45,141 bases of DNA from positions 1-45,141 of IMG/VR virus record IMGVR_UViG_3300034103_001111. One strand, 5' to 3'. The notes under the pieces were generated by a model. That model ran no database searches. It was given only the letters and a program-made list of their open reading frames with translations, and was not told where the DNA came from. The stretch comes from a virus. Below are positions 15,278 to 21,943 of the stretch, piece by piece (positions within the stretch are counted from its first letter, which is position 1; each line of letters begins with the position of its first letter). Made by a program: the position numbers and the translations under genes.

Positions 15278-16140
15278 GACATCAACCCCGCCGCGCGCAA
15301 GCCCTTGACAAGCTCGCGCACTTCCAGCACCAGCAGCGCGAACCGGCCCGCAAAGTCGTCGCGTGCGTCGCCCGGCGTGGCGGATTCTTCCAGCTCGGGC
15401 AGGCGCAGGCGCGTGATGCGGCACGACAAGTCGATCACGAACGTAACGCGCTCAGCGTGCGTCAGCTCGATCGACGTCACGATCCCGGAATACGCGACTC
15501 TCTCAAGCGTCTGGCACGGAAGCTGGTAATGCCGCACCTTTGCTGACGACGCGTCAAGGGTTTCAAAGTCCGCCGATTGTCCGGCAACAAAGCCGGGCAG
15601 AGGGCTGGCACCCCTCACGACATTGGAAAGCAACGATCCAGCGCGCGATGGCATGCCAACCGACTCCACCGGAAGCGATCCCAGCGCCTGCCGCAGCGTT
15701 CGGATGACATTGCCGGCCGCCGACTCGCTGGCCGTGCCGATGACCAGCATGCGCAGGGTCGTGTCGAAGTAGGCGAGCGTCGTCGATCTGACCACGAAGG
15801 CGCGGGACAGAAGGTAGGCGGTCGCGTCGTCCTTGATCTGCTCGCGAACTTTCTTTCCGGGCCTTTCGCCGACTCGCGCGATTGACTCCGCAATGCGCCG
15901 CTCAACCTCGCGCTTCAGAACGCTGGCCGGAACCCGTTTGCGGTCGGTCGCCACGGCAAACAGCGTCGCGCCCATGCCGGTGTGCGTCAGCGTGTCCACC
16001 ACCGGAAGAGCGTCAAAGCCGGTTCGGATTGACTCGCAGGCGAGGATCGGTTGAATCCGGTGCGGATCCAGCGCGGCCTCAAGGTCTGCGGGCGGCTCCC
16101 ATGACTCGGGGAGCGCGAAGAATTGCAGTTGCTTCAGCAT
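15274..16140 (-). CDS. rdgC: RdgC recombination-associated protein
   Basis: A 288-residue protein similar in length to E. coli RdgC (303 residues). It starts MLKQLQFFALPESW and has the family's pattern, including 'DRKRVPASVLKREVERRIAE', 'LRMLVIGTASESAAGNVIRTLRQALGSLPV' and a C-terminal helix. RdgC forms a ring on double-stranded DNA and can restrain RecA; phage copies may protect replicating DNA. GGAGG precedes the ATG at 16140. The gene overlaps the upstream gene by 7 bases. Confidence 0.88.
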   Translation of the reverse strand: MLKQLQFFALPESWEPPADLEAALDPHRIQPILACESIRTGFDALPVVDTLTHTGMGATLFAVATDRKRVPASVLKREVERRIAESIARVGERPGKKVREQIKDDATAYLLSRAFVVRSTTLAYFDTTLRMLVIGTASESAAGNVIRTLRQALGSLPVESVGMPSRAGSLLSNVVRGASPLPGFVAGQSADFETLDASSAKVRHYQLPCQTLERVAYSGIVTSIELTHAERVTFVIDLSCRITRLRLPELEESATPGDARDDFAGRFALLVLEVRELVKGLRAAGLMS

Positions 16141-16601
16141 GACGCCGCCTCCGCCTGCCGCTCGCGCCACGCAATGTCCTCGGCGCTATCCTGCGCGGCC
16201 TTGTACGCCGGATGCTCGCGGCGCTGCTCCGGCGTCAGCGTGCCCCAGTAGCAGGCCACCTCGTGGTCCCACAGTTCAGCGTTGCGCGCGAGCATGTCGG
16301 ACGGCTTCTCATGCCGCGCCCAGAACGGCATGCGCTCCGACCATCGAGCGTCGAACCAGTCGCGGAACGGCAAGCCGTCAGCCGTGTGTGATCCTGCGAT
16401 GGTCAACGCGTGCTGTTCAATCGGATCAAGCTTTCGCCAGTCTGCCGGCTGCAATTCGTCCATGTCGTTTATCTCAGTTGCGGCAGCCCACCCAGCGTGA
16501 GCCGCCATGATTGCCGGTCCTGCGCGGTATGACTCGCGCAGGTCTTCGGGGAGCGATTGCCACCAGCCGGCGAAGGCTGGCGCGTGCATTTCAGTGTCCA
16601 T
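16134..16601 (-). CDS. Protein of unknown function upstream of rdgC
   Basis: A 155-residue acidic protein rich in Trp and Ala (AFAGWWQSLPEDL, MDELQPADWRKL, FRDWFDARWSERMPFWARHE). It is predicted cytoplasmic and helical with no membrane segment. It is translationally linked to rdgC by a 7-base overlap. Unrecognised; a replication-block accessory by context only. Confidence 0.7.
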   Translation of the reverse strand: MDTEMHAPAFAGWWQSLPEDLRESYRAGPAIMAAHAGWAAATEINDMDELQPADWRKLDPIEQHALTIAGSHTADGLPFRDWFDARWSERMPFWARHEKPSDMLARNAELWDHEVACYWGTLTPEQRREHPAYKAAQDSAEDIAWRERQAEAASC

Positions 16602-16646
16602 GCGGCGATGGTATCGGCGTGTCGCTCCGCTCGCTGTAAACGATTG

Positions 16647-16994
16647 TCACGCCGGCAGCGTTGCCAGCTGAGCCAGCTTCATCTCAAGCACGAGGCCGCT
16701 CGGCGGGCTGTCAATCTGCACCACGCGCGAGTACCGGCCGTGCCGGCAGAACGCGACGATGGCCGGCTCCGCGGTGCAGTCCGACGCGATGCCGAGGGCG
16801 CCGGAGCGCCGGGACGCCGCCACGGCCTTGAGCCACACGGACAGAACACGCCCGCGCACGCCCTCCGTGCTGCGGTAGTAAAGCAAGTCCTCGGCGGTGC
16901 CGGGCGGCAGGTCCGCCGGTGTCAGGGGCGCGCCCTCCGGGCTGTAGCGCGCGAGGATGCCGTCAAGTCGCGCGGATTGCTGTGATTCGCTCAT
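16647..16994 (-). CDS. Protein of unknown function after the P-like gene
   Basis: A 115-residue protein starting MSESQQSARLDGILARYSPE. Its ATG overlaps the P-like stop as ATGA; the longer frame upstream only shadows that gene. The second half is beta-rich (AIVAFCRHGRYSRVVQIDSPPSGLV truncated in description). No family is recognised. It belongs to the replication operon. Confidence 0.7.
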   Translation of the reverse strand: MSESQQSARLDGILARYSPEGAPLTPADLPPGTAEDLLYYRSTEGVRGRVLSVWLKAVAASRRSGALGIASDCTAEPAIVAFCRHGRYSRVVQIDSPPSGLVLEMKLAQLATLPA

Positions 16995-17923
16995 GCCGCC
17001 ACCCCCGCCGCACACCGCACCGCAGCCACCTTTCCCGCCTCGCCGTCGGCCACCTCGCCGGCCTCCACGACATCCCCCGCGACCATCACGCACCATCGCC
17101 ACGGACCGCCCTCGGCAGCGGGCGGCGTCACGCTTGCTCGGGCCTCGCGATCGCCAGCGGTGCGCAGCGTCGCAACCCAGCGGCCCCGATCCTCGCGCCA
17201 GTGCACCGGTGGGGCGCCGTCCAGCATCTCGCGGACCGCGGCTAGCGCGGCAGCTGCAACCTCCGGGCTCGCGGGAGTCGGCTCGCGGTCGGTCTGGTCG
17301 GGGAGCGCGGGCAGGATCACGGGCAGCTCGCCACCGGCCAGCACATGAGCCCGGGCCGCGGCGTACGCCTCCGCCAGCATGCGTTCTGAGGTCCGTGCGT
17401 CTGCCTGCCGATAGGCCCACGGGTCGGTCATCTTTCGCGACACCAGCAGGCCGAAGGGCGAGCGCTCTCCATCACGCTTTGCGATCTCGGCGCGGATCTC
17501 GGCGACAGTCGGCAGCCCAAGGCACAGCTCCCGAAACTGCGGCAGGGTCGGCGGCCACCCGTCCTCCGGTCCGTGGCCATCGTTGCAGGCGTCGATCCCG
17601 CGCTTGATCTGGTCCAGAGTCATCGTCGCGAGCCCGACGGCCCACTCGCGGCCGGCAATGGTGTTCGCGTCTTCGCCGTAGGCGCTTGTCCAGCGGAAGC
17701 CGTAGATGGCAGCCATTCGGCCCCAGAGGCGCCGGACAACGTGGCGCGGGTCTGCGGAGCCCCATCGCGTCGCGATCGCTCCACGGTCTTCCTGCTGCGT
17801 GTGCGGGCTATCCGATGAGGCTGAAGTCGATGTCGCCGTAACCTGCGGCAGCGTTTGCGGCTTGGACTCGTTCGACGGCAGAGAGTCGGCGATGGTCTGC
17901 GCGAGGCGGTTGATGTGGTGCAT
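16991..17923 (-). CDS. Lambda P-like replication protein (helicase loader)
   Basis: A 310-residue protein. The central part 'RRLWGRMAAIYGFRW...' and 'WAVGLATMTLDQIKRGIDA...GWPPTLPQFRELC' matches the core of the lambda P family, which loads the host DnaB helicase onto the origin. The N-terminus is Ser/Thr/Gln-rich and the C-terminal half has a variable extension. GGAG precedes the ATG at 17923, which lies inside the O-like gene, so the two overlap by 116 bases, an unusually long overlap. Confidence 0.8.
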   Translation of the reverse strand: MHHINRLAQTIADSLPSNESKPQTLPQVTATSTSASSDSPHTQQEDRGAIATRWGSADPRHVVRRLWGRMAAIYGFRWTSAYGEDANTIAGREWAVGLATMTLDQIKRGIDACNDGHGPEDGWPPTLPQFRELCLGLPTVAEIRAEIAKRDGERSPFGLLVSRKMTDPWAYRQADARTSERMLAEAYAAARAHVLAGGELPVILPALPDQTDREPTPASPEVAAAALAAVREMLDGAPPVHWREDRGRWVATLRTAGDREARASVTPPAAEGGPWRWCVMVAGDVVEAGEVADGEAGKVAAVRCAAGVAA

Positions 17924-18686
17924 TCGGGGCTCCTTCGTTCTGGACTCGGTCAAACCAGCTGGCGATGAACGCGGCGATGCCGCGGGCGGTCTTTCGGCGG
18001 GTCGGGTTCGCGTCGCACCATCTGCGCATCTTCGCGAGTTCGCTGCGGACGTTGGCCGCGGGGTACAGCTGTGCCAGCTGCGTCACGTCCGCCTCGGTCA
18101 CCGCGTGGACGCCGACATTCAGCGGCAGCTCGATCACCACCGGCGACAACGGCAGCGCGACGGCCTGCCCCTTCGCGCGCACGCTCGCACGCTCGCGCGT
18201 AGTAGGGGTATCTGCTGTAGTCTCTGAAGTAGTATCTGTGTCTTTAAGCGAACTGCGCTTTCCGCCATCCCCGGATTGCGCTTTCGCTTCCCCCCGAATT
18301 GCGCTTTCCGCATTTCGGGAATTGCGCATTGTGCGATCGGCGATCTCCGCACCTTCGCCCGCCAGCCACGCCCGGTGCGCGGCGTTGAAGACGTCCCAGT
18401 CGACGCGAAAGAACAGCCGATGCTCAAGCCGCTTGTGCGTCTCCACGACGAACCCTCGCTCGGCGAGCGCTCGCCGAGCCGTGGCCTGCTCCCGGTAGCT
18501 CAGGCCGGTTTCGATGGTCCATTCCTCCGCGGTCTTGTAGACCCCGAGCGGGTTGTCGGTGCGGTCCATCCAGTAGCGCAGCTGTGCAAAGAACACCGCA
18601 GCCGTGACGCTCTCAAGGAACGCCGCGAGCTGCGGGTGATATGCGATCGCGTGACCGAAGTTCTCGGTCGGCCCGCGGACGATCAT
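17808..18686 (-). CDS. Lambda O-like replication initiator
   Basis: A 292-residue protein. Residues 1-100 form a winged-helix DNA-binding domain (HAIAYHPQLAAFLESVTAAVFF, then EEWTIETGLSYREQATARRALAERGFV). A linker of low complexity follows, encoded by DNA with four iterons at 18251-18331. The C-terminal part (LAQLYPAANVRSELAKMRRWC...FIASWFDRV) is typical of phage replication proteins that recruit a helicase loader. The P-like gene follows and overlaps it. The ATG at 18686 overlaps the AlpA-like stop as ATGA. Confidence 0.82.
   Translation of the reverse strand: MIVRGPTENFGHAIAYHPQLAAFLESVTAAVFFAQLRYWMDRTDNPLGVYKTAEEWTIETGLSYREQATARRALAERGFVVETHKRLEHRLFFRVDWDVFNAAHRAWLAGEGAEIADRTMRNSRNAESAIRGEAKAQSGDGGKRSSLKDTDTTSETTADTPTTRERASVRAKGQAVALPLSPVVIELPLNVGVHAVTEADVTQLAQLYPAANVRSELAKMRRWCDANPTRRKTARGIAAFIASWFDRVQNEGAPNAPHQPPRADHRRLSAVERVQAANAAAGYGDIDFSLIG
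18200..18331. repeat. Probable replication origin: four iterons plus adjacent A/T-richer tract
   Basis: Four copies of TTGCGCTTT or a close variant start at 18253 (CTGCGCTTT), 18276, 18299 and 18322 (TTGCGCATT). The spacing is exactly 23 bp each time, about two helical turns. Next to them, on the downstream side of the O-like gene, 18200-18250 is richer in A/T than the surroundings. Iterons inside the O gene with an A/T-rich flank are the layout of the lambda origin. The O-like protein's N-terminal domain is the likely binder. Confidence 0.8.
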
Positions 18687-18871
18687 GCGGCGCCTTTCGG
18701 CTTGCGCGACTCCAGCCACTCGCGCACATCGGATTCACGCCAGCCGATTTGCCGCTCCCCGATCTTGACGGCGGCCGGGAACGTGCCGGCTTTGCCCATG
18801 CGTCGGATGGTGTCGCGGGTGAAACCGGCGATCTTTTGGACCTCCGGGAATCTCAGGATGCGGTCGGTCAT
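18683..18871 (-). CDS. AlpA-like DNA-binding regulator
   Basis: A 62-residue protein with the MerR/AlpA-type fold: RFPEVQKIAGFTRDTIRRMGKAG helix-turn-helix, then FPAAVKIGERQIGWRESDVREWLESR. Such proteins act as transcription regulators or excisionase-like factors. The ATG at 18871 is preceded by AGAGG within the leader carrying hairpin A; frames extending further upstream read through the repeat array. It overlaps the O-like gene as ATGA, so it could control replication genes. Confidence 0.85.
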   Translation of the reverse strand: MTDRILRFPEVQKIAGFTRDTIRRMGKAGTFPAAVKIGERQIGWRESDVREWLESRKPKGAA

Positions 18872-18899
18872 TTGGATGCCTCTTGTGTTCAATTTGGTT

Positions 18900-18921
18900 C
18901 CGGCGGCCTGCGCCCCGCCGG
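18900..18921 (-). promoter_or_regulatory. Hairpin A of the three-copy hairpin/pentamer module
   Basis: A perfect 7-bp stem (CCGGCGG at 18900-18906, CCGCCGG at 18915-18921) closes the 8-base loop CCTGCGCC. It is immediately followed on the plus strand by TAGCTTTGCCTGCC. On the leftward mRNA it lies 28 bases upstream of the AlpA-like ATG. Copies B and C have the same loop and flank but different, fully complementary stems. Confidence 0.75.
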
Positions 18922-19088
18922 TAGCTTTGCCTGCCGTTCCTTGCCGATCCGCTCCGAGCCTTGCCATTCCTGCCGAGCCGCGCCTGTCCGAGCCGCGCCT
19001 AGCCGCGCCAAGCCATACCAAGCCCGGCCGGGCCAGTCCGCGCCTTGCCTGCCTTGCCGATGCGTGCCATGCCTCGGCTAGCCTGCCG
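18922..19088. repeat. Pentamer-repeat array A
   Basis: A degenerate 5-bp repeat (GGCNN on the minus strand, NNGCC on the plus strand) fills the gap between the 187-residue gene and hairpin A. It begins with the shared TAGCTTTGCCTGCC boundary. The minus strand is poor in stop codons because of the repeat, which creates false reading frames. Function unknown. Confidence 0.8.
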
Positions 19089-19090
19089 GG

Positions 19091-19654
19091 TCAGGCTGCG
19101 ACGCTGGCGGCTTCGTCGATAATTTGGCCGATGCGCGCCTTCCAGCCACCAGCCGCCGGATGCTGCGCGCCGATCGCCGCGGCTAAGTCTTCCGCCGACC
19201 GACTCGCCGCCTTGAGATGCCCGATCATCGCGCCCATCGCTTGCTTCACGAGCCGATCATCGGTCGCGATCTGCCGAACGGGCAGGTATCCGCCAGTGCT
19301 CTCGGGCGCGTCTGATTCGACGGCCTCCGGCGGCGTGATGTCGCTGACCTTCGGCAGATACTGCGGCAGCACGCGGACGTGCGCATAGACCGGCTCATCG
19401 CGATCCTCCATTGTGACCCGCACCGCGCGGACAAGGTTGCGCGCCTGAGATTCGCGGAAGCTTTCGGCTGCCGTCCGGTCGCACCACTCGAAGACCGGAT
19501 GAAGCGGCGCCGATGCCTTGCGCGATTCGTCAACCACCGTTGCCGGCGTGATGCTGCCGTGCTCCGCATGGATGCGCGCCAGTTCGGCGGCTGCGGTTTC
19601 TGCCGAAACGCCGCGCGGCTGGAATCCGCTGCGGAACTTGTAGGTGATGCTCAT
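19091..19654 (-). CDS. Protein of unknown function between repeat modules A and B
   Basis: A 187-residue protein. The N-terminal half (SGFQPRGVSAETAAAELARIHAEHG) and 'PLHPVFEWCDRTAAESFRE' suggest a helical domain; the middle has a short beta segment (EPVYAHVRVLP), and the C-terminus is helical. It is flanked on both sides by the hairpin/pentamer modules. A conserved phage protein is likely but no function is known to me. AAGGA precedes the ATG. Confidence 0.75.
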   Translation of the reverse strand: MSITYKFRSGFQPRGVSAETAAAELARIHAEHGSITPATVVDESRKASAPLHPVFEWCDRTAAESFRESQARNLVRAVRVTMEDRDEPVYAHVRVLPQYLPKVSDITPPEAVESDAPESTGGYLPVRQIATDDRLVKQAMGAMIGHLKAASRSAEDLAAAIGAQHPAAGGWKARIGQIIDEAASVAA

Positions 19655-19680
19655 GATGCGATCCTTGATTGTGTGATGGT

Positions 19681-19702
19681 GCGGGAGCCTGAGCCCTCCC
19701 GC
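19681..19702 (-). promoter_or_regulatory. Hairpin B of the three-copy hairpin/pentamer module
   Basis: A perfect 7-bp stem (GCGGGAG at 19681-19687, CTCCCGC at 19696-19702) encloses the loop CCTGAGCC. The same TAGCTTTGCCTGCC boundary follows. On the leftward mRNA it lies 26 bases before the ATG at 19654. Only one loop base differs from copies A and C, while the stem sequence changes on both sides together. Confidence 0.75.
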
Positions 19703-19900
19703 TAGCTTTGCCTGCCGTGCTTTGCCGCTCCGTGCTCAGCCCTGCCTTGCCGCGCCGAGCCCCGCCGAGCCGCGCGCCGCCTTGCCTGCCTTGCCGGTCC
19801 ATTCCTCGCCGCGCCAAGCCCGTCCACGCCTCGGCTGGCGCCGCCTGCCGCGTCATGCCTTACCAAGCCCGTCCCCGCCCATCGCCGCCATTCCTGCCGC
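19703..19900. repeat. Pentamer-repeat array B
   Basis: The same degenerate 5-bp repeat as array A fills the whole gap between hairpin B and the stop of the 213-residue gene. Typical units on the plus strand are TTGCC, GAGCC, GCGCC and AAGCC. No promoter or reading frame with a ribosome-binding site is visible. Confidence 0.8.
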
Positions 19901-19901
19901 G

Positions 19902-20543
19902 TCAAGCGATGCGGAACCTGCCCCAACCCATTCCGGCGCTGCTCTTGCTGTCCGGCCGACCCTCGCCGATACCAACCTGCAAGCCTACGCGGCCGAGCAG
20001 GTTGGCAACGTCCTTCGCCGTGAACTGGTCGCCGTCAAACTGGATGCGCAGCGTAGCGCCCCACTGGCGCCACATCGGACGCACCCGGATGTCAGCGACG
20101 CCGGTAGCGTTGCGCACGGCCATGTCAAGCCGCTCTGGCGCGTTGGCTTCCAGCTTCACCAGCGGCACACCGTCTACCGCGTCCAAGCCATCCCCTTCCA
20201 CGAACACGCTGAGCTTGGCCAGCGTCATCTTGAACCCGATCAAACGGCACGCAGAGATCATGCCGTTGCGGAAGGCGGCCGCCGGAATGCCGGTCCAGCC
20301 CTCGGTGCTGATGTGCATGGCGTTGACCATGTCCGCGTCATAGTCGCGCGCCTCGCGCTCTTTCTTGCCCTTGGCGGTGGAGCCGGCGGCCATCTTGGCC
20401 ATCATGGCTTGCATCGCTTTCGCCGAGAATCGGGCCTGAACCAGCGGTGCGATGCCTTCGATGCGAAACTCCACCGTGCTGATGTTCGCCGGCTTGATCG
20501 TCACGGTTTCGGTGACGGTCGCTTTCGTGTTCTTCGTTGCCAT
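19902..20543 (-). CDS. Conserved phage protein of unknown function near recombination genes
   Basis: A 213-residue protein with a beta-rich start (ANISTVEFRIEGIAPLVQARFS), a central 'TGIPAAAFRNGMISACRLIGFKMTLAKLSVFV' and a Gly-rich end (LQVGIGEGRPDSK...GMGWGRFRI). I recognise this outline as a recurrent phage protein family but know no function. The closing Gly-rich loop recalls RAMP-type RNA-binding folds, which is only a speculation. Its leader carries hairpin C and array C downstream of a promoter at 20911-20939. CAGGGG precedes the ATG. Confidence 0.8.
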   Translation of the reverse strand: MATKNTKATVTETVTIKPANISTVEFRIEGIAPLVQARFSAKAMQAMMAKMAAGSTAKGKKEREARDYDADMVNAMHISTEGWTGIPAAAFRNGMISACRLIGFKMTLAKLSVFVEGDGLDAVDGVPLVKLEANAPERLDMAVRNATGVADIRVRPMWRQWGATLRIQFDGDQFTAKDVANLLGRVGLQVGIGEGRPDSKSSAGMGWGRFRIA

Positions 20544-20570
20544 GTCGTTACCCCTGAGTGATTGATGTTT

Positions 20571-20592
20571 GCGGATACCTGCGCCTATCCGC
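20571..20592 (-). promoter_or_regulatory. Hairpin C of the three-copy hairpin/pentamer module
   Basis: A perfect 7-bp stem (GCGGATA at 20571-20577, TATCCGC at 20586-20592) encloses the loop CCTGCGCC, identical to hairpin A. The flank TGGCTTTGCCTGCC follows. It lies 27 bases upstream of the ATG at 20543 on the leftward mRNA. With copies A and B it shows base changes on both stem sides that keep pairing. Confidence 0.75.
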
Positions 20593-20900
20593 TGGCTTTG
20601 CCTGCCTTGCCGTTCCATGCCTCGCCGTGCCGAGCCTCGCCTGCCTTTCCTTTCCGTACCCTGCCCTGCCTGACCCGGCCTCGCCCCGCCTGCCATGCCT
20701 TGCCGCTCCTCGCCCGGGCTTGCCCCGCCTGCCATGCCGTGCCCAGCCGTTCCCCTTCTCGCCACGCCCGGCCTGCCTTGCCAGTCCGTGCCTGTCCATG
20801 CCAGACCGCGCCCCGCCTTTCCTGCCCGGCCGCACCTTGCCAAGCCGTGCCCCGCCTTTCCTGCCCGGCCGCACCTTGCCAAGCCGTGCCATTCCTGCAC
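20593..20900. repeat. Pentamer-repeat array C, with a 39-bp tandem duplication
   Basis: The longest array, about 310 bases, made of the same 5-bp unit. It includes two perfect tandem copies of a 39-bp block (20811-20849 and 20850-20888). It begins close to the predicted transcription start of the leftward promoter, so it would form the 5' end of that mRNA. Together with the promoter and terminator it accounts for the gene-free stretch 20544-21069. Confidence 0.8.
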
Positions 20901-20910
20901 CGACAGACGC

Positions 20911-20939
20911 ACAGTAACGCATCGCGATGCGTTGCGCAA
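20911..20939 (-). promoter_or_regulatory. Leftward promoter with palindromic operator in the spacer
   Basis: On the minus strand TTGCGC (complement of 20934-20939) and TACTGT (complement of 20911-20916) are 17 bases apart, as for a sigma70-type promoter. The spacer coincides with a perfect 18-bp palindrome AACGCATCGCGATGCGTT (20916-20933), a likely operator. It would drive the genes from 20543 leftward through replication. Confidence 0.6.
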
Positions 20940-20949
20940 GGATCAATTT

Positions 20950-20964
20950 GTAACGAATTGCAAC
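20950..20964 (-). promoter_or_regulatory. 15-bp regulatory motif, copy 1
   Basis: The minus strand reads GTTGCAATTCGTTAC, matching the copies at 22499-22513 (13 of 15) and 30590-30604 (12 of 15). Each copy contains GTTRC twice, ten bases apart, as expected for a protein binding one face of the helix. It lies just upstream of the promoter at 20911-20939. Confidence 0.55.
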
Positions 20965-20985
20965 GCGCGCATGAATCGCAGGCAC

Positions 20986-21012
20986 AAAAAAGCCCGGGAT
21001 GTCGCCCGGGCT
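20986..21012 (-). terminator. Intrinsic terminator ending the leftward operon from 22442
   Basis: On the minus strand AGCCCGGG-CGACAT-CCCGGGCT forms an 8-bp stem with six U residues immediately after it. It follows the 118-residue gene (ends 21070) and precedes the next leftward promoter, cleanly separating two transcription units. Confidence 0.88.
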
Positions 21013-21069
21013 GGGGTAGTGCGGCGGAGTCACGATGCCGGCGCAGTCTAGCCGGCCGGCTCTGGCGGG

Positions 21070-21426
21070 TCAAGGCGCGCCGATGCCGGCGACCGCGGCC
21101 CAGCTGTCGGCGCGGAGCTTCCGCAGGAACGCGAAGTCGTCCGGCGTCCGCGGCTCGGCAAGCCCGTACAGCATCGCGCGGACGCGTGGCCGGATCAGGA
21201 CGAACGTAACGCTTGCGCCAATGTCTTCGTCCGGGTCGGCTGGCGGATTGGCGTTGCGATCCTCGACATCTTCGATCGTGGCGTAAGAGCCGATTACGCC
21301 AGAGACCGAGAACAGCGCAAAGTTCATTTCATCCGGCGGAGTGTCGAAGGTGTCGCGGAGGAATTGCAGGCCGTTGCCTTCGACAAAAGATACGCCGTCG
21401 CGCGGCTTGAAGGTGTAGGCGCTCAC
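21070..21426 (-). CDS. Protein of unknown function, last gene of the 22442-21070 operon
   Basis: A 118-residue acidic protein (VSAYTFKPRDGVSFVEGNGLQF). The GTG at 21426 overlaps the upstream stop as GTGA. 'DEMNFALFSVSGVIGSYATIEDVED' and 'ASVTFVLIRPRVRAMLYGL' suggest a beta-alpha fold. No family is recognised. An intrinsic terminator lies 58 bases downstream. Confidence 0.7.
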   Translation of the reverse strand: MSAYTFKPRDGVSFVEGNGLQFLRDTFDTPPDEMNFALFSVSGVIGSYATIEDVEDRNANPPADPDEDIGASVTFVLIRPRVRAMLYGLAEPRTPDDFAFLRKLRADSWAAVAGIGAP

Positions 21427-21731
21427 TTTGCCACCTCCGCGACGCGGGACAGCTCGCCAGCAATCTCGGCGGCTTCGGCCTGTAGCATGGCGATCCTCGC
21501 CGCCAGCGCCTCCGCGCGGAGGTAAAGGCATGCGGTGTAGGCCGCCCGCGGTGTCGGCCCGTAGCAGTCTCCGGATTGCATGCCGCCGCAATGCCACGCG
21601 AACTCAGAGCCGGCGCACGGGTCGTGTGCAAGCCGCACAAACCGGCCGCACAACGTGATGATGTGGCGACCGCCCGGGCCGGTAGACTCGGCTCCGAGCT
21701 GTGCAAGTTCTGCGATGTGTTCCGGGCTCAC
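21423..21731 (-). CDS. Cys/His-containing small protein, unknown
   Basis: A 102-residue protein (MSPEHIAELAQLGAESTG). Cysteines and histidines cluster at residues 28-56 (LCGRFVRLAHDPCAGSEFAWHCGG...CYG), which might bind a metal. A long C-terminal helix follows (RAEALAARIAMLQAEAAEIAGEL). It overlaps both neighbours by four bases. No family recognised. Confidence 0.7.
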   Translation of the reverse strand: MSPEHIAELAQLGAESTGPGGRHIITLCGRFVRLAHDPCAGSEFAWHCGGMQSGDCYGPTPRAAYTACLYLRAEALAARIAMLQAEAAEIAGELSRVAEVAK

Positions 21732-21943
21732 TTCGTCGCCTCCAATAGCTTGATCGCGTCGCGCTCGATCATCACCGGAACGCTGTTGCCGCTCCGGTGC
21801 GCGTGTATGTATATGCGCAATGCGTGTTCCAGCGCTGCAATGCGCGCGTCTCGGTCCGCGATCAACGCCGAAACCTGCGCGATCATGGATCCGGTGTCGC
21901 GCAGCTTTTCGGTTACGGCCGCCAGTCGTTTCTCAGTGCTCAC
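21728..21943 (-). CDS. Small coiled-coil protein, unknown
   Basis: A 71-residue, mostly helical protein with a heptad-like centre (EKLRDTGSMIAQVSALIADRDARIAALEHALRIYI). The GTG at 21943 is fixed by its GTGA overlap with the upstream gene. No family is recognised; part of an early leftward operon of small genes. Confidence 0.7.
   Translation of the reverse strand: MSTEKRLAAVTEKLRDTGSMIAQVSALIADRDARIAALEHALRIYIHAHRSGNSVPVMIERDAIKLLEATK

Noticed and set aside
18200-18331. Short regular repeats as a CRISPR array
   Set aside because: The repeat core is only 9 bases with 23-bp period, lies within a coding gene and has no spacer-like units. It fits iterons.
20548-21033. Arg/Gly-rich reading frame across pentamer array C (and similar frames over arrays A and B)
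   Set aside because: The frames exist because the GGCNN repeat lacks stop codons. Array B is out of frame with the gene after it, there are no suitable ribosome-binding sites, and the true downstream starts have their own. I treat the arrays as non-coding.
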